Under the pieces are notes generated by a model. It was not told the origin of the DNA. It searched no databases and saw only the letters and a list, made by a program, of their open reading frames with translations. The position numbers and the translations under genes were made by a program. DNA of 19,103 bases. It comes from Alphaproteobacteria bacterium UBA6187 (GTDB lineage: Bacteria; Pseudomonadota; Alphaproteobacteria; Rickettsiales; UBA6187). The first letter of the stretch is position 1, and the number at the start of each line of letters is the position of its first letter. The stretch lies in contig DITJ01000108.1 in NCBI GenBank assembly GCA_002422795.1, positions 1 through 19,103 of the forward strand, given 5' to 3'. Below are positions 1-7,302 of this stretch, one piece after another.

Positions 1-2
1 TA

Positions 3-155
3 CAATGCCTGACACCAGAAGACGCAATGGCATACGCTGCAAAATTAGCAAAGCCGGATGATTTTATCGCTGTTTTTGGCAGCTATACAAGAACATCACT
101 TCCGCAAATCCGTAATGCATTTGAGGCTATTTCAGTAAATATGGCAGCAGCATAA
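3..155 (+). CDS. folC: FolC, dihydrofolate/folylpolyglutamate synthase, C-terminal end only
   Basis: An open frame runs in from the left edge and stops at TAA 153-155, leaving about 50 residues. It contains AKPDDFIAVFGSYTRTS, then a short helix-like tail. This matches the end of the FolC family, where AKPxDxxxVxGSxxT is the last strand and loop of the C-terminal domain (E. coli FolC ends in a very similar way, from memory). FolC adds dihydropteroate to glutamate and extends folate polyglutamate tails in the cytoplasm. The ATPase domain lies outside the window, so function cannot be checked here. The identification rests on one short block, so it is likely but not certain. Confidence 0.62.
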   Translation, partial: QCLTPEDAMAYAAKLAKPDDFIAVFGSYTRTSLPQIRNAFEAISVNMAAA

Positions 156-161
156 ATAATT

Positions 162-310
162 GGGAATTTTATAGTAATTTACTATCAAGCTCGAATTCCC
201 GTCGTGATTTATGTAATTGCGAGGCGCGAAGTGCTATGGCAATCCAGAAATATTACACACCACATGTTTCTTTGCTTCTGGATAGCCACGCCTTACGGCT
301 CAAGGGTGAT
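162..310. repeat. Composite palindromic intergenic repeat, Rickettsia-like (GCAATCCAG type)
   Basis: This element fills the gap between folC and the convergent ugd. The first part is a hairpin: gggaatt (162-168) pairs with aattccc (194-200), and inside it atagta/tactat pair around a 3-base loop. The second part has a left arm with attgcgaggcgcgaag and ggcaatccagaa (about 215-249) facing a degenerate right arm with ttctggatagccacgcc and acggctc (about 276-301). This layout resembles the palindromic repeats common in Rickettsia-type genomes. It may also end folC and ugd transcripts. Confidence 0.65.
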
Positions 311-342
311 GTAAAACCTAGAATTAGGCATAATAAGGCGCT

Positions 343-1650
343 CTACCGACCTATTGAAACATAATGATAACCTAAAGAAACGGCCTGTTTGCCATTAAGC
401 AGGTTACGCAAGTCAACTATTACATTGCCACGCAAAAGGTCTTTTGTTTTTTCAAGATTGAGTTCTTTGAATTCCTGCCACTCAGTGACTATTACAAAAG
501 CATCTACTCCTGCTAGAGCTTCATTCGCGCTATCACACCATTTGATTGAAGTGTCGGTCAGCTCTTTACGCGCTTCATTCATTCCAACCGGATCATATAC
601 ACGGATATTTGCACCCGCCTTTATAAGTTCTGGCGCAATAACCAGGCTTGGGCTATAGCGCATATCATCGGTATTGGCTTTGAAAGTAAGGCCGAGTATA
701 GCAATTTCCTTTTCCTTAACATCTCCGCCACATGCGATAATAACTTTATTTGCCATATTTATTTTGCGTCGATCATTAGCATCTATAACTGCTTCAATAA
801 TGCGGGTAGGGTAGCCGGCGTCTTTAGCAATATGGGTTAGCGCCTTAGTATCTTTCGGGAAACATGAGCCGCCATAACCAGGCCCAGGCTGCATGTATTT
901 ACCGCTGATGCGGCTATCCATTCCCATGCCTTTTACCACCATATCAATATCGGCAGACGTTCCTTCGCAAATATCGGCAACTTCGTTTACAAAGGCAATT
1001 TTCATAGCAAGAAATGCGTTTGAAGCATATTTTATAAGCTCGGCTGTCGTAATATTAGTAAACAATACAGGAATTCCTTCCCCTATCATTTTGCTATAAA
1101 GCATCTGCATAATATTTTTGGTATTATCAGATTCAGCGCCGATAATCACGCGGTCAGGATACATAAAATCATTAATCGCCGAACCTTCGCGCAGGAATTC
1201 AGGATTTGAGGCAACTTCGCAAATAATATCTGGTCTGGTTTCCTGCAATATTTTTAGAACTTTCCTGCCGGTTCCAACCGGAACCGTGGATTTTGTTATA
1301 ACCACCACAGGTTTTTCAATATTTTCGGCAATTTCTTTTGTTGCAGCAAAAACATAAGTTAAATCAGCCCTGCCGGTATTATCATCTGTTGGTGTTCCAA
1401 CTGCCAGAAGCACAGCGTCCGCACCTTTAAGGGCAACTTGTAAAGATGTAGTAAATAAAAGCCTGCCACTTTCCCTGTTTTTCTTTACAACATCTTCCAG
1501 ACCTGGTTCATATATAGGGATACCGCCATCTTCAAGGATTCTAATCTTGCGCTCATCTTTATCAACGCAAATTACATGATGCCCCATATCAGAAAAACAT
1601 GCGCCAGATACTAGGCCAACATAGCCCGTGCCTATTACAACTAGTTTCAT
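343..1650 (-). CDS. ugd: UDP-glucose 6-dehydrogenase
   Basis: The 435-residue product oxidises UDP-glucose twice with NAD+ to UDP-glucuronate, a precursor for surface polysaccharide and lipid A sugars. The N-terminal Rossmann fold begins at once with GTGYVGLV (residues 7-14). STVPVGT is at 121-127, SNPEFLREGSA at 148-158, and the catalytic cysteine is C263 in GYGGSCFPKD. A helical dimerisation domain sits in the middle and a second nucleotide-binding domain (GLTFKANTDDMR) near 315-327. Length is normal for the family. The ATG has a GAGGA ribosome site a few bases upstream. It lies about 100 bp downstream of galU, which supplies its substrate, so the two probably form a transcription unit on the minus strand. 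Confidence 0.96.
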   Translation of the reverse strand: MKLVVIGTGYVGLVSGACFSDMGHHVICVDKDERKIRILEDGGIPIYEPGLEDVVKKNRESGRLLFTTSLQVALKGADAVLLAVGTPTDDNTGRADLTYVFAATKEIAENIEKPVVVITKSTVPVGTGRKVLKILQETRPDIICEVASNPEFLREGSAINDFMYPDRVIIGAESDNTKNIMQMLYSKMIGEGIPVLFTNITTAELIKYASNAFLAMKIAFVNEVADICEGTSADIDMVVKGMGMDSRISGKYMQPGPGYGGSCFPKDTKALTHIAKDAGYPTRIIEAVIDANDRRKINMANKVIIACGGDVKEKEIAILGLTFKANTDDMRYSPSLVIAPELIKAGANIRVYDPVGMNEARKELTDTSIKWCDSANEALAGVDAFVIVTEWQEFKELNLEKTKDLLRGNVIVDLRNLLNGKQAVSLGYHYVSIGR

Positions 1651-1660
1651 TTTTCCTCGC

Positions 1661-1754
1661 TTGTAGTTTGTGGTTTGTAGTTCTTAGTTGGTAGTCTGTA
1701 GTTATTCCTATAAAAATGTTTAACTATAAACTATTAACCACGAACTACTAACTA
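1661..1754. repeat. Degenerate TTTGTAG-type heptad repeats in inverted orientation between galU and ugd
   Basis: From 1661 to 1703 the plus strand repeats variants of gtttgtagtt (ttgtagtttgtggtttgtagtt, then tagttggtag and tctgtagtt). From 1721 to 1754 it reads the reverse-complement type (aactataaactattaacc, gaactactaactat). The two blocks could pair into an imperfect hairpin. The left block lies just upstream of the ugd ATG and the right block ends at the galU stop. Confidence 0.6.
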
Positions 1755-2627
1755 TTTATACTTCTCCAGCATCACCTTCACCCTATCGCGCATATCATCA
1801 CGCTGTAGTGCATAAGCTATATTTGCTTCTAAAAACCCTACCCTGTTACCACAATCAAATCGGTGGCCTTCAAATTTAAGGCCATAAAAATCCGCACCAT
1901 CTTTCAGCATGGAAAGCATTGAATCCGTAAGCTGGATTTCCCCACCAACTGACGCACTGCCTTTATCCAGATACTCAAATATCTTTGCATTTAAGATATA
2001 TCTTCCGGTAATTGAAAGGTTGGAAGGCGCGTTTTCCGGCTTTGGTTTTTCCACCATTCCTTTTAGTTTCATAACATTATCGCCGTTATTATCGCAATCT
2101 ATAATGCCATATTTGGAAACCTGTTCATACGGTACTTCACCCGCTGCGATAATATTTCCGCCAACTTTTTTATGCACCTTTACCATTTGTTTAAGCAAGC
2201 CATTTCCAGGATTAAGCACCATTTCATCGGCAAGCAGCACCGCAAAATCCTCATCTTTTTCCACAAGGTTACGGGCGCACCAAACTGCATGTCCCAACCC
2301 CATAGGCTCGCGCTGGGGCACAAACACTATCTGCCCGGATTTTGGTATCCAATCGCGCACTTCTGCCAAAATATCGTTTTTTTCATCATTAGAAAGTACG
2401 GTCTGTAATTCAAACGCATGGTCGAAATGGTTGTTTATTGCGCTTTTATTGCGCCCTGTGATGAATATGAATTCTTCTATGCCAGCTTCCACGGCCTCTT
2501 CAAATGCGTATTGTATAAGTGGCTTGGTGGCTACCGGAAGCATTTCCTTCGGTATGGATTTTGTTGCAGGCAAAAACCTTGTGCCAAGGCCACCTACGGG
2601 GAATATTGCTTTTTTAATTGGTTTCAT
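1752..2627 (-). CDS. galU: UTP-glucose-1-phosphate uridylyltransferase
   Basis: The 291-residue cytoplasmic enzyme makes UDP-glucose from UTP and glucose-1-phosphate. The nucleotidyltransferase signature GGLGTRFLPATKSIPKEMLP is at residues 12-31. QREPMGLGHAV is at 103-113, the metal-binding region LLADE at 129-133, EKP at 191-193, and GGEIQLTDS at 226-234. Length is typical. The ATG is not preceded by a clear Shine-Dalgarno site. It sits upstream of ugd on the same strand, so the pair makes UDP-glucuronate in two steps. Both flanks of the gene carry the same kind of degenerate heptad repeat. Confidence 0.95.
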   Translation of the reverse strand: MKPIKKAIFPVGGLGTRFLPATKSIPKEMLPVATKPLIQYAFEEAVEAGIEEFIFITGRNKSAINNHFDHAFELQTVLSNDEKNDILAEVRDWIPKSGQIVFVPQREPMGLGHAVWCARNLVEKDEDFAVLLADEMVLNPGNGLLKQMVKVHKKVGGNIIAAGEVPYEQVSKYGIIDCDNNGDNVMKLKGMVEKPKPENAPSNLSITGRYILNAKIFEYLDKGSASVGGEIQLTDSMLSMLKDGADFYGLKFEGHRFDCGNRVGFLEANIAYALQRDDMRDRVKVMLEKYK

Positions 2628-2631
2628 TTTT

Positions 2632-2748
2632 CGTTTATAGTTGTTCGTTTATGGTTGGCCGCTTAGCATTAATTTATCACTAATAATTCCAATTAAAAGA
2701 TAACAAAACAGCTAACTGGCAACGACAAACTACAAACTACAAACGATT
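2632..2748. repeat. Second pair of inverted degenerate heptad repeats between galU and rpmG
   Basis: Close to the galU start, 2632-2660 reads cgtttatagttgttcg then tttatggttgg. Near 2710-2748 the reverse-complement type appears (gctaactggcaacgac, then aaactacaaactacaaac). This is the same style of repeat and the same inverted layout as at 1661-1754, so galU is bracketed by it. Confidence 0.55.
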
Positions 2749-2782
2749 TACGCAATAAAAAAACTTTTTTCTGCAATAATTC

Positions 2783-2810
2783 TTGACAGCAACAGTTTTA
2801 TCTCTATTTT
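2783..2810 (+). promoter_or_regulatory. Likely sigma-70 promoter for rpmG
   Basis: A perfect -35 box TTGACA (2783-2788) is followed after 16 bases by TATTTT (2805-2810), about 40 bp upstream of the rpmG ATG. No other good promoter match is seen in this divergent gap. Confidence 0.6.
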
Positions 2811-2849
2811 TACCAAACAGTTTAAATACTAAATAAATGTGATATATAT

Positions 2850-3062
2850 ATGGCAAGCAAAAATAAAACCCTAGTTAAAATGACCAGCACTGGCACTATG
2901 CCTGATGGCGCACTTACTGGAACATACTTTGTTATCAAGAAAAACCCTAAGAATCAGAAAGCTAAGGGTGCTGATGGCAAAATAAGAATGAAAAAATACG
3001 ATAAGAGAATCAGGCAGCATGTTGTTTTCTTAGAAAAGAAAATGCCTAGCCACTCTAAATAA
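2850..3062 (+). CDS. rpmG: 50S ribosomal protein L33 (zinc-free form, slightly long)
   Basis: The 70-residue basic protein belongs to the large ribosomal subunit. The family core is visible: a start of ASKNKTLVKMTST, then TYFVIKKNPKNQK in the first strands, and KKYDKRIRQHVVFLEKK at the end. There are no cysteines, so it is the form without the zinc ribbon. It is longer than the usual 50-56 residues. The extra residues fall in the first turn (around TMPDGALTG), in the middle (around GADGK) and at the C-terminus (PSHSK). The gene stands alone, with its own promoter upstream and a rho-independent terminator downstream. No strong Shine-Dalgarno site is seen before the ATG. Confidence 0.9.
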   Translation: MASKNKTLVKMTSTGTMPDGALTGTYFVIKKNPKNQKAKGADGKIRMKKYDKRIRQHVVFLEKKMPSHSK

Positions 3063-3081
3063 TTGGCTGAAATATTATAAG

Positions 3082-3109
3082 AAAAAGGCGGCTTTATGCC
3101 GCCTTTTTT
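3082..3109. terminator. Rho-independent terminator shared by rpmG and the convergent dsbD-like gene
   Basis: The stem aaaaaggcggc (3082-3092) and gccgcctttttt (3098-3109) pair around the loop tttat, with a T-run on the plus strand and, by symmetry, on the minus strand. It lies 20 bp after the rpmG stop and just beyond the stop of the convergent gene, so it can act in both directions. Confidence 0.9.
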
Positions 3110-3115
3110 CGTGCT

Positions 3116-5209
3116 TTATTTTTCAGCAGCTTTCTTAAGTGTATCTAGCACTTCTTTTTTACTTAGAAGTTCAGAAAGGATTATCCCATCGGGTGCGCCA
3201 GGTCCGTAAATAATATTAAACGGAATTCCAGCGCGTTCATATTCCATCAAATATCTGGATATATTTTCGTCGTGGTTGGTCCAATTGGCACGCATGGCAA
3301 CTACACCATTTTTCAAGAAGGCCTCTTTTATTTCACTGTTATCCAGCACAAGCAGCTTATTTACCTTGCACGTTAAGCACCAATCAGCAGTTACATCAAC
3401 AAATACAATCTTACCATTTTCCACGAGCGACTTAATATGCTCCGGCTTGAAATCTTCCCATAATTCATGCGTTACAGGTTCAATTTGGTTAGAAATTTTT
3501 ACAGGCAGTGTAAAAGAAAGGATGATAATAACCAGCAAAAGTGGAATCTTAATTTTTTGGATAATTGCATAATGGTTTGCAGCCCATAATTTTAAAACCT
3601 TAATCATGCATAATATTAACAATACACTGGCCGCCATTTTGCCTAACTGGTTTGAAAGTACCCATATAAGCCATATAGCGGCTATGGCAAGTAGGAAGCC
3701 CATGAAATGCTTTACCTTCACCATCCATTTTCCAGGCTTTGGAAGTTTTGTAACCAGACGCGGGAATATGCTAAATAATATATATGGGAAAGCAAGGCCA
3801 AGGGCCATTGCAAGGAATATACTAAATATTTCGAATGCCCCACGCGTAACTGCAAATCCTACTGCCACACCTAAGAATGGGGCGGTGCATGGGGTTGCAA
3901 GTATAGTAGCCAGCACGCCAGACATAAAATGGCCGGTCATGCCTTCATATTTACTGCCGCTTCCAGCCATTCTGGCAGGCAGGTTTATCTCATAAAAACC
4001 CCACATATTTGCAGCAAAAAGTGTTAGTATAACAACCAGGGCGATAATGAAATACGGTTGCTGGAAATGTATGCCCCAGCCAATATTTTCCCCGGTTTCT
4101 TTTAGCAATATTGTTATTACGGCAAGCGCAATAAATGAAAATATTATACCAAGTGCCGTTAGTAGGAAGCTACTGGTTACATCGCTTTCCTTGCCGCCAC
4201 CATGTTTTATCACACCAAGTAATTTTATGGAAAGCACGGGCAACACACATGGCATCACGTTTAAAATAAGGCCGCCCAGAAATCCGAATATTATCATAAA
4301 TAATAATGTCGCAGAGCCACTTTCAGGGGGAGATTCACTGCTGCCTATTGAATCATTATTCGCAATAAGCTCAACGGCATTTGCGCCATTTACCAGGGTT
4401 AATTTTAGCTCCATGCCGGAGAAATCTTTTTTATCGGTAAGGAAAGTTACTGGGATAAAGAATTTAGCAGTTTTATCTTGAATCTTCACAATAGGGTTTT
4501 TAAAAGCAAACTGCCCGCCGCCTTCAACAAAAACAGTCGAATCTATGAAAAATCCTGTTGAGCTATTGGCGGTTACTTCAATGAATTGGTTGTTTTTATT
4601 TGTAAAATCACCTTTGTTTACAGATTCAATTTTTAAGCCCCCAGTGCCATTTTGGCCTGGCACAAAAGTTAGTGCTTTTTCTATTTTAGTCAGGTTTTCT
4701 GGCGAATTATCACCAGGATTTATATTTAAGGATAAGTCTGCTTGATCGGGGATGCATATATCTGAACATATTGCATAAGAAACATTCAGGTTTATATCAA
4801 TGGGTTTAGTTTTATCTTTGGCAGTAATAATTATAGGGAATGCAACTTCATTTTCATAAATATAACTTTCCAGTGAATTATCCGCTGTTAGCTGCTGGAC
4901 AAGCCGCTTTGGCGCAGGCCATAAAAACTCTACGCCCGCAATATTTTCAGAGCCATTCCAGTCTAAAGCCGGGGGAAACCCAGTGTCTCCGGCATCCCGC
5001 CAATATATATGCCAATGAGGTTGCATTTTTATATTTAAGCCGAGCTGGACTTTATCGCCCTTATAACTTCCGGCAAGTAAACTTACTTCCGCCTGTTCAC
5101 TTTTTACTATATTTTTTTCAGATGCGAGAGTATTCTTGCAGAGAAATATAGTTAAACTAAGCGCAACTAAAAATTTAAATACGACATTCTTATTCAATTT
5201 ATTTACCAT
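3116..5209 (-). CDS. dsbD: ScsB/DsbD-type membrane thiol-disulfide interchange protein
   Basis: The 697-residue protein should carry electrons from cytoplasmic thioredoxin across the inner membrane to reduce periplasmic disulfides. A signal sequence (about 8-29) precedes a periplasmic domain of roughly 260 residues with a C148-x3-C152 pair (AICSDICIP). A CcdA-like membrane domain follows (about 300-570) with the paired cysteines C321 (NVMPCVLP) and C441 (LATPCTAP). The protein ends in a thioredoxin-like domain with the active site C611-L-T-C614 (ADWCLTC). The N-terminal domain looks more like the ScsB group than E. coli DsbD, so the exact partner (cytochrome c maturation, a DsbC-like protein or copper resistance) is open. 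It is divergent from yqgE. No Shine-Dalgarno site is seen. Confidence 0.88.
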   Translation of the reverse strand: MVNKLNKNVVFKFLVALSLTIFLCKNTLASEKNIVKSEQAEVSLLAGSYKGDKVQLGLNIKMQPHWHIYWRDAGDTGFPPALDWNGSENIAGVEFLWPAPKRLVQQLTADNSLESYIYENEVAFPIIITAKDKTKPIDINLNVSYAICSDICIPDQADLSLNINPGDNSPENLTKIEKALTFVPGQNGTGGLKIESVNKGDFTNKNNQFIEVTANSSTGFFIDSTVFVEGGGQFAFKNPIVKIQDKTAKFFIPVTFLTDKKDFSGMELKLTLVNGANAVELIANNDSIGSSESPPESGSATLLFMIIFGFLGGLILNVMPCVLPVLSIKLLGVIKHGGGKESDVTSSFLLTALGIIFSFIALAVITILLKETGENIGWGIHFQQPYFIIALVVILTLFAANMWGFYEINLPARMAGSGSKYEGMTGHFMSGVLATILATPCTAPFLGVAVGFAVTRGAFEIFSIFLAMALGLAFPYILFSIFPRLVTKLPKPGKWMVKVKHFMGFLLAIAAIWLIWVLSNQLGKMAASVLLILCMIKVLKLWAANHYAIIQKIKIPLLLVIIILSFTLPVKISNQIEPVTHELWEDFKPEHIKSLVENGKIVFVDVTADWCLTCKVNKLLVLDNSEIKEAFLKNGVVAMRANWTNHDENISRYLMEYERAGIPFNIIYGPGAPDGIILSELLSKKEVLDTLKKAAEK

Positions 5210-5275
5210 TTAATATAAACTATATATAATAATATACACCGCCACTTGAAAAACTAACTAACACTAATTACATAT

Positions 5276-5438
5276 TATACTCATTCTGATTCAAACTGCC
5301 TATTAGAATCAAGTATTTTTTGTTATAGATAAAAATTAAATCCGAAGTAATAGCGGTCTTATTTCAAGGATTTAAATTTTATCTATAACAAATAAAGACG
5401 AAGCGTTATAATCGGCAGTTTGAATCATAATGAGTATA
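5276..5438. repeat. 163-bp nested double palindrome between dsbD and yqgE
   Basis: Two sets of inverted arms are nested. The outer arms, 5276-5300 and 5414-5438, match at 24 of 25 positions (tatactcattctg at the outer edge, caaactgcc inside). The inner arms, 5319-5343 and 5368-5392, also match at 24 of 25 (tttgttatagata, then taaatcc). The central loop is about 24 bases and the material between the arm pairs pairs poorly. The left outer arm recurs at 19081. The element lies between the start codons of two divergent genes, so it would be in the 5' leader of at least one of them. Confidence 0.9.
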
Positions 5439-5468
5439 TAAATATCTAACCAAATAAATAATATCAAA

Positions 5469-6050
5469 ATGCTAAGAAAAGAACATAATAATATAGGATA
5501 TCTGGAAGGCAACTTATTGGTTGCAACCCCGCTTCTTAATGGCTCCGCCTTTGAAAAGGCTGTGATATATTTGTGTGCGCATAATGAAATTGGCTCTATG
5601 GGTATATTGATTAACCATGCCATAAATAACCTTAAATATATTGATATACTAACCCAGGTTGGAATTAATTCTTCGGAAATTAATTTTAAAAACACCCCAG
5701 TTTATTGCGGCGGGCCAATTGAATCTGCCAAAGGGTTCATATTACATACTAGCGATTATTACGGCCTTAATACACAAGTGCTGCATGATAATATCTCGCT
5801 AACATCAACAATTGATATATTGCAGGACATGGCATCTGGAAGGGGGCCGCATAAGCGTATACTTGCCTTGGGTTGCGCAGGATGGGAAGCCGGGCAGCTT
5901 GAAAAAGAAATAAAAGAAAACGCCTGGATTACAATCCCTGCTACTGAAACTATAATGTTTGATGCCGATGATGCAGATAAATGGTATCAGGCTACAAATT
6001 CACTGGGCATTAATAATGTAAATTATTCTTACTTTGTTGGGAATGCTTAA
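5469..6050 (+). CDS. yqgE: YqgE/AlgH family protein (UPF0301)
   Basis: The 193-residue protein matches the UPF0301/AlgH family over its full length. LEGNLLVATPLL is near the start (residues 13-24), AVIYLCAHNEIGSMGILINHA at about 31-51, and VYCGGPIE near 79-86. The C-terminal half has LALGCAGWEAGQLEKEI and NAWITIPA. The biochemical role of the family is not settled; it was first linked to alginate regulation in Pseudomonas and is mostly a conserved single-copy protein. There is no signal peptide. The gene stands alone, divergent from dsbD and convergent with the Rrf2 gene. No clear Shine-Dalgarno site precedes the ATG. Confidence 0.92.
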   Translation: MLRKEHNNIGYLEGNLLVATPLLNGSAFEKAVIYLCAHNEIGSMGILINHAINNLKYIDILTQVGINSSEINFKNTPVYCGGPIESAKGFILHTSDYYGLNTQVLHDNISLTSTIDILQDMASGRGPHKRILALGCAGWEAGQLEKEIKENAWITIPATETIMFDADDADKWYQATNSLGINNVNYSYFVGNA

Positions 6051-6098
6051 GGAATGCCTGAATTTGTATAGCGTTTTCGCTTTCTAAGAGGCTGTCAG

Positions 6099-6539
6099 CT
6101 AGATGTGAAAATCAGGTTTACTACCGGTTTTTATTTTATACTCAACCAGTTTGCATAAGTCTTCGATAGTTTTTGTCTGCAATGAAGCTTCTATGCTGCT
6201 TGCTATTTCATTGTTAACTTTACTTATAATATCTTTCCTGATTGAATTGCATTCCCTATCTTTCTGCTTTGAAGATGCAAGCGTTTCATTACTAAGTAAT
6301 GAGAAAATTTCACCAACGGAGATTTTGCGTTTTTCACGCGCCAGAGTATAACCACCGCGCGGGCCTTTCGTACCTTTTAATATCCCTTCTTTCACAAGTA
6401 TTTGCAGCACAGGTTCAAGATGGCGCGGTAAAACATCCTGGTAAGAGCAGATTTGCTTACTGCTAACAGGGTCAGCACCGGAATTAAGCGCTATAAAAAG
6501 CACCGACTCCAAACCTTCTGTAAATTTAGGAAATAGCAT
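6099..6539 (-). CDS. Rrf2-family transcriptional regulator
   Basis: The 146-residue protein has the Rrf2 winged-helix domain. ALNSGADPVSSKQI is the helix leading into the recognition helix (about 17-30). The helix LPRHLEPVLQILVKEGIL follows at 37-54, and the wing KGTKGPRGGYTLARE at 55-69. ISVGEIFSLL (73-82) is also typical. IscR-type members hold a [2Fe-2S] cluster with three clustered cysteines; here the corresponding region has only C97, with C31 and C129 elsewhere. Canonical cluster binding is therefore unlikely, or it uses other ligands. It begins 4 bases after the dut stop, so the two genes are almost certainly co-transcribed. The target genes are unknown. Confidence 0.88.
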   Translation of the reverse strand: MLFPKFTEGLESVLFIALNSGADPVSSKQICSYQDVLPRHLEPVLQILVKEGILKGTKGPRGGYTLAREKRKISVGEIFSLLSNETLASSKQKDRECNSIRKDIISKVNNEIASSIEASLQTKTIEDLCKLVEYKIKTGSKPDFHI

Positions 6540-6543
6540 AAAA

Positions 6544-7008
6544 TTACGCTGACTCCTTCATCTTTACTCCCGTTGAACCAAACCCACCTGCGCCGCGTGA
6601 AGTTTCGCCAAGTTCTGCAACTTCTTCAAATTCAGCGCGTGTATATTGGCTTATAATCATTTGCGCAATGCGCATACCACGCGTGATAGTAAAATCCTCT
6701 TCACCAAAATTGATAAGGATTATACCGATTTCACCACGGTAATCCGCATCTATTGTGCCTGGTGTATTAAGTACCGTTACACCATTTTTAAGGGCAAGGC
6801 CAGAACGTGGGCGGATTTGCGCTTCAAAACCTTCAGGAAGGGCAATTGCAAGCCCGGTTTTTACGAGCGTGCGTTTACCAGGCTTTAAGATTATATCTTC
6901 ATGATTTGCAGCAAGCAAATCCATACCGGCACTATGTATCGTTGCATAAGATGGCAATTCAAGGCCATTTGCGTTTTCCAGTCTTTTTAATTCTATGATA
7001 GTCGGCAT
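6544..7008 (-). CDS. dut: Deoxyuridine 5'-triphosphate nucleotidohydrolase (dUTPase)
   Basis: The enzyme hydrolyses dUTP to dUMP and pyrophosphate, keeping uracil out of DNA. It should be a homotrimer in the cytoplasm. Motif 1 (HSAGMDLLA) lies near residues 25-33. RPRSGLALKNGV is motif 2. NTPGTIDADYRGEI is motif 3 with the catalytic aspartate, GMRIAQMI is motif 4, and the C-terminal RGAGGFGSTG is motif 5. The start is set at ATG 7008, giving 154 residues. The frame could begin four codons earlier at TTG 7020, but the AGGA between these two codons is well placed as a ribosome site for the ATG. It precedes the Rrf2 gene and follows coaC-coaB, an order common in alphaproteobacteria. Confidence 0.95.
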   Translation of the reverse strand: MPTIIELKRLENANGLELPSYATIHSAGMDLLAANHEDIILKPGKRTLVKTGLAIALPEGFEAQIRPRSGLALKNGVTVLNTPGTIDADYRGEIGIILINFGEEDFTITRGMRIAQMIISQYTRAEFEEVAELGETSRGAGGFGSTGVKMKESA

Positions 7009-7090
7009 AAGATTCCTCAATACGGATATATTTTTATTGCAACTTATTACCTGAGTTTTGGATGGTAGTGCTGGTAAGAAAGGATGTCTG

Positions 7091-7182
7091 GCGCCCCCTC
7101 CTTCTTTCGGGAGAGGGAGGGGTGAGGGGGTATCTAATAATATAAATCCCCCTCACCCTAACCATCTCCCTCAGGGAGAGGG
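7091..7182. repeat. GGGAGAGGG / CCCTCACC-type intergenic inverted repeat
   Basis: In the 294-bp gap between coaB and dut, gggtgaggggg (7120-7130) faces ccccctcaccc (7148-7158) as a perfect 11-bp inverted repeat around an AT-rich loop. On the outer sides lie cccctccttctttcgggagaggg and accatctccctcagggagaggg, each with its own small hairpin (tctccc/gggaga near 7165-7177). The block is strikingly G+C-rich against its surroundings. It is the sort of dispersed intergenic repeat seen in many proteobacterial genomes. The rest of the gap (7183-7302) is plain AT-rich sequence in which I see nothing. Confidence 0.8.
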
Positions 7183-7302
7183 AACTTCCTTTCCTAACTC
7201 TCATTACAAGACAATAGCTTACATATTTTCATCAAAATCAGATTACTGCAACTTATTATATGTATTTACAGAAAAGGTAAAGAAAAAAACGTGCAAGAAA
7301 TA

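Noticed and set aside
1909..2640. A 243-codon open frame on the plus strand, antisense to galU
   Set aside because: Its translation has no family pattern and it lies wholly over galU, whose motifs are intact; it follows from low stop-codon density in the opposite frame.
5372..5695. A minus-strand open frame of 107 codons running from the palindrome into yqgE
   Set aside because: It is opposite yqgE, has no ribosome site and shows only hydrophobic shadow sequence.
6070..6081. Small hairpin agcg-tttt-cgct between yqgE and the Rrf2 gene as a terminator
   Set aside because: A four-base stem with a short T-run is too weak to call.
7009..7020. TTG start that would add four residues to dUTPase
   Set aside because: The AGGA between it and ATG 7008 serves as the ribosome site for the ATG.
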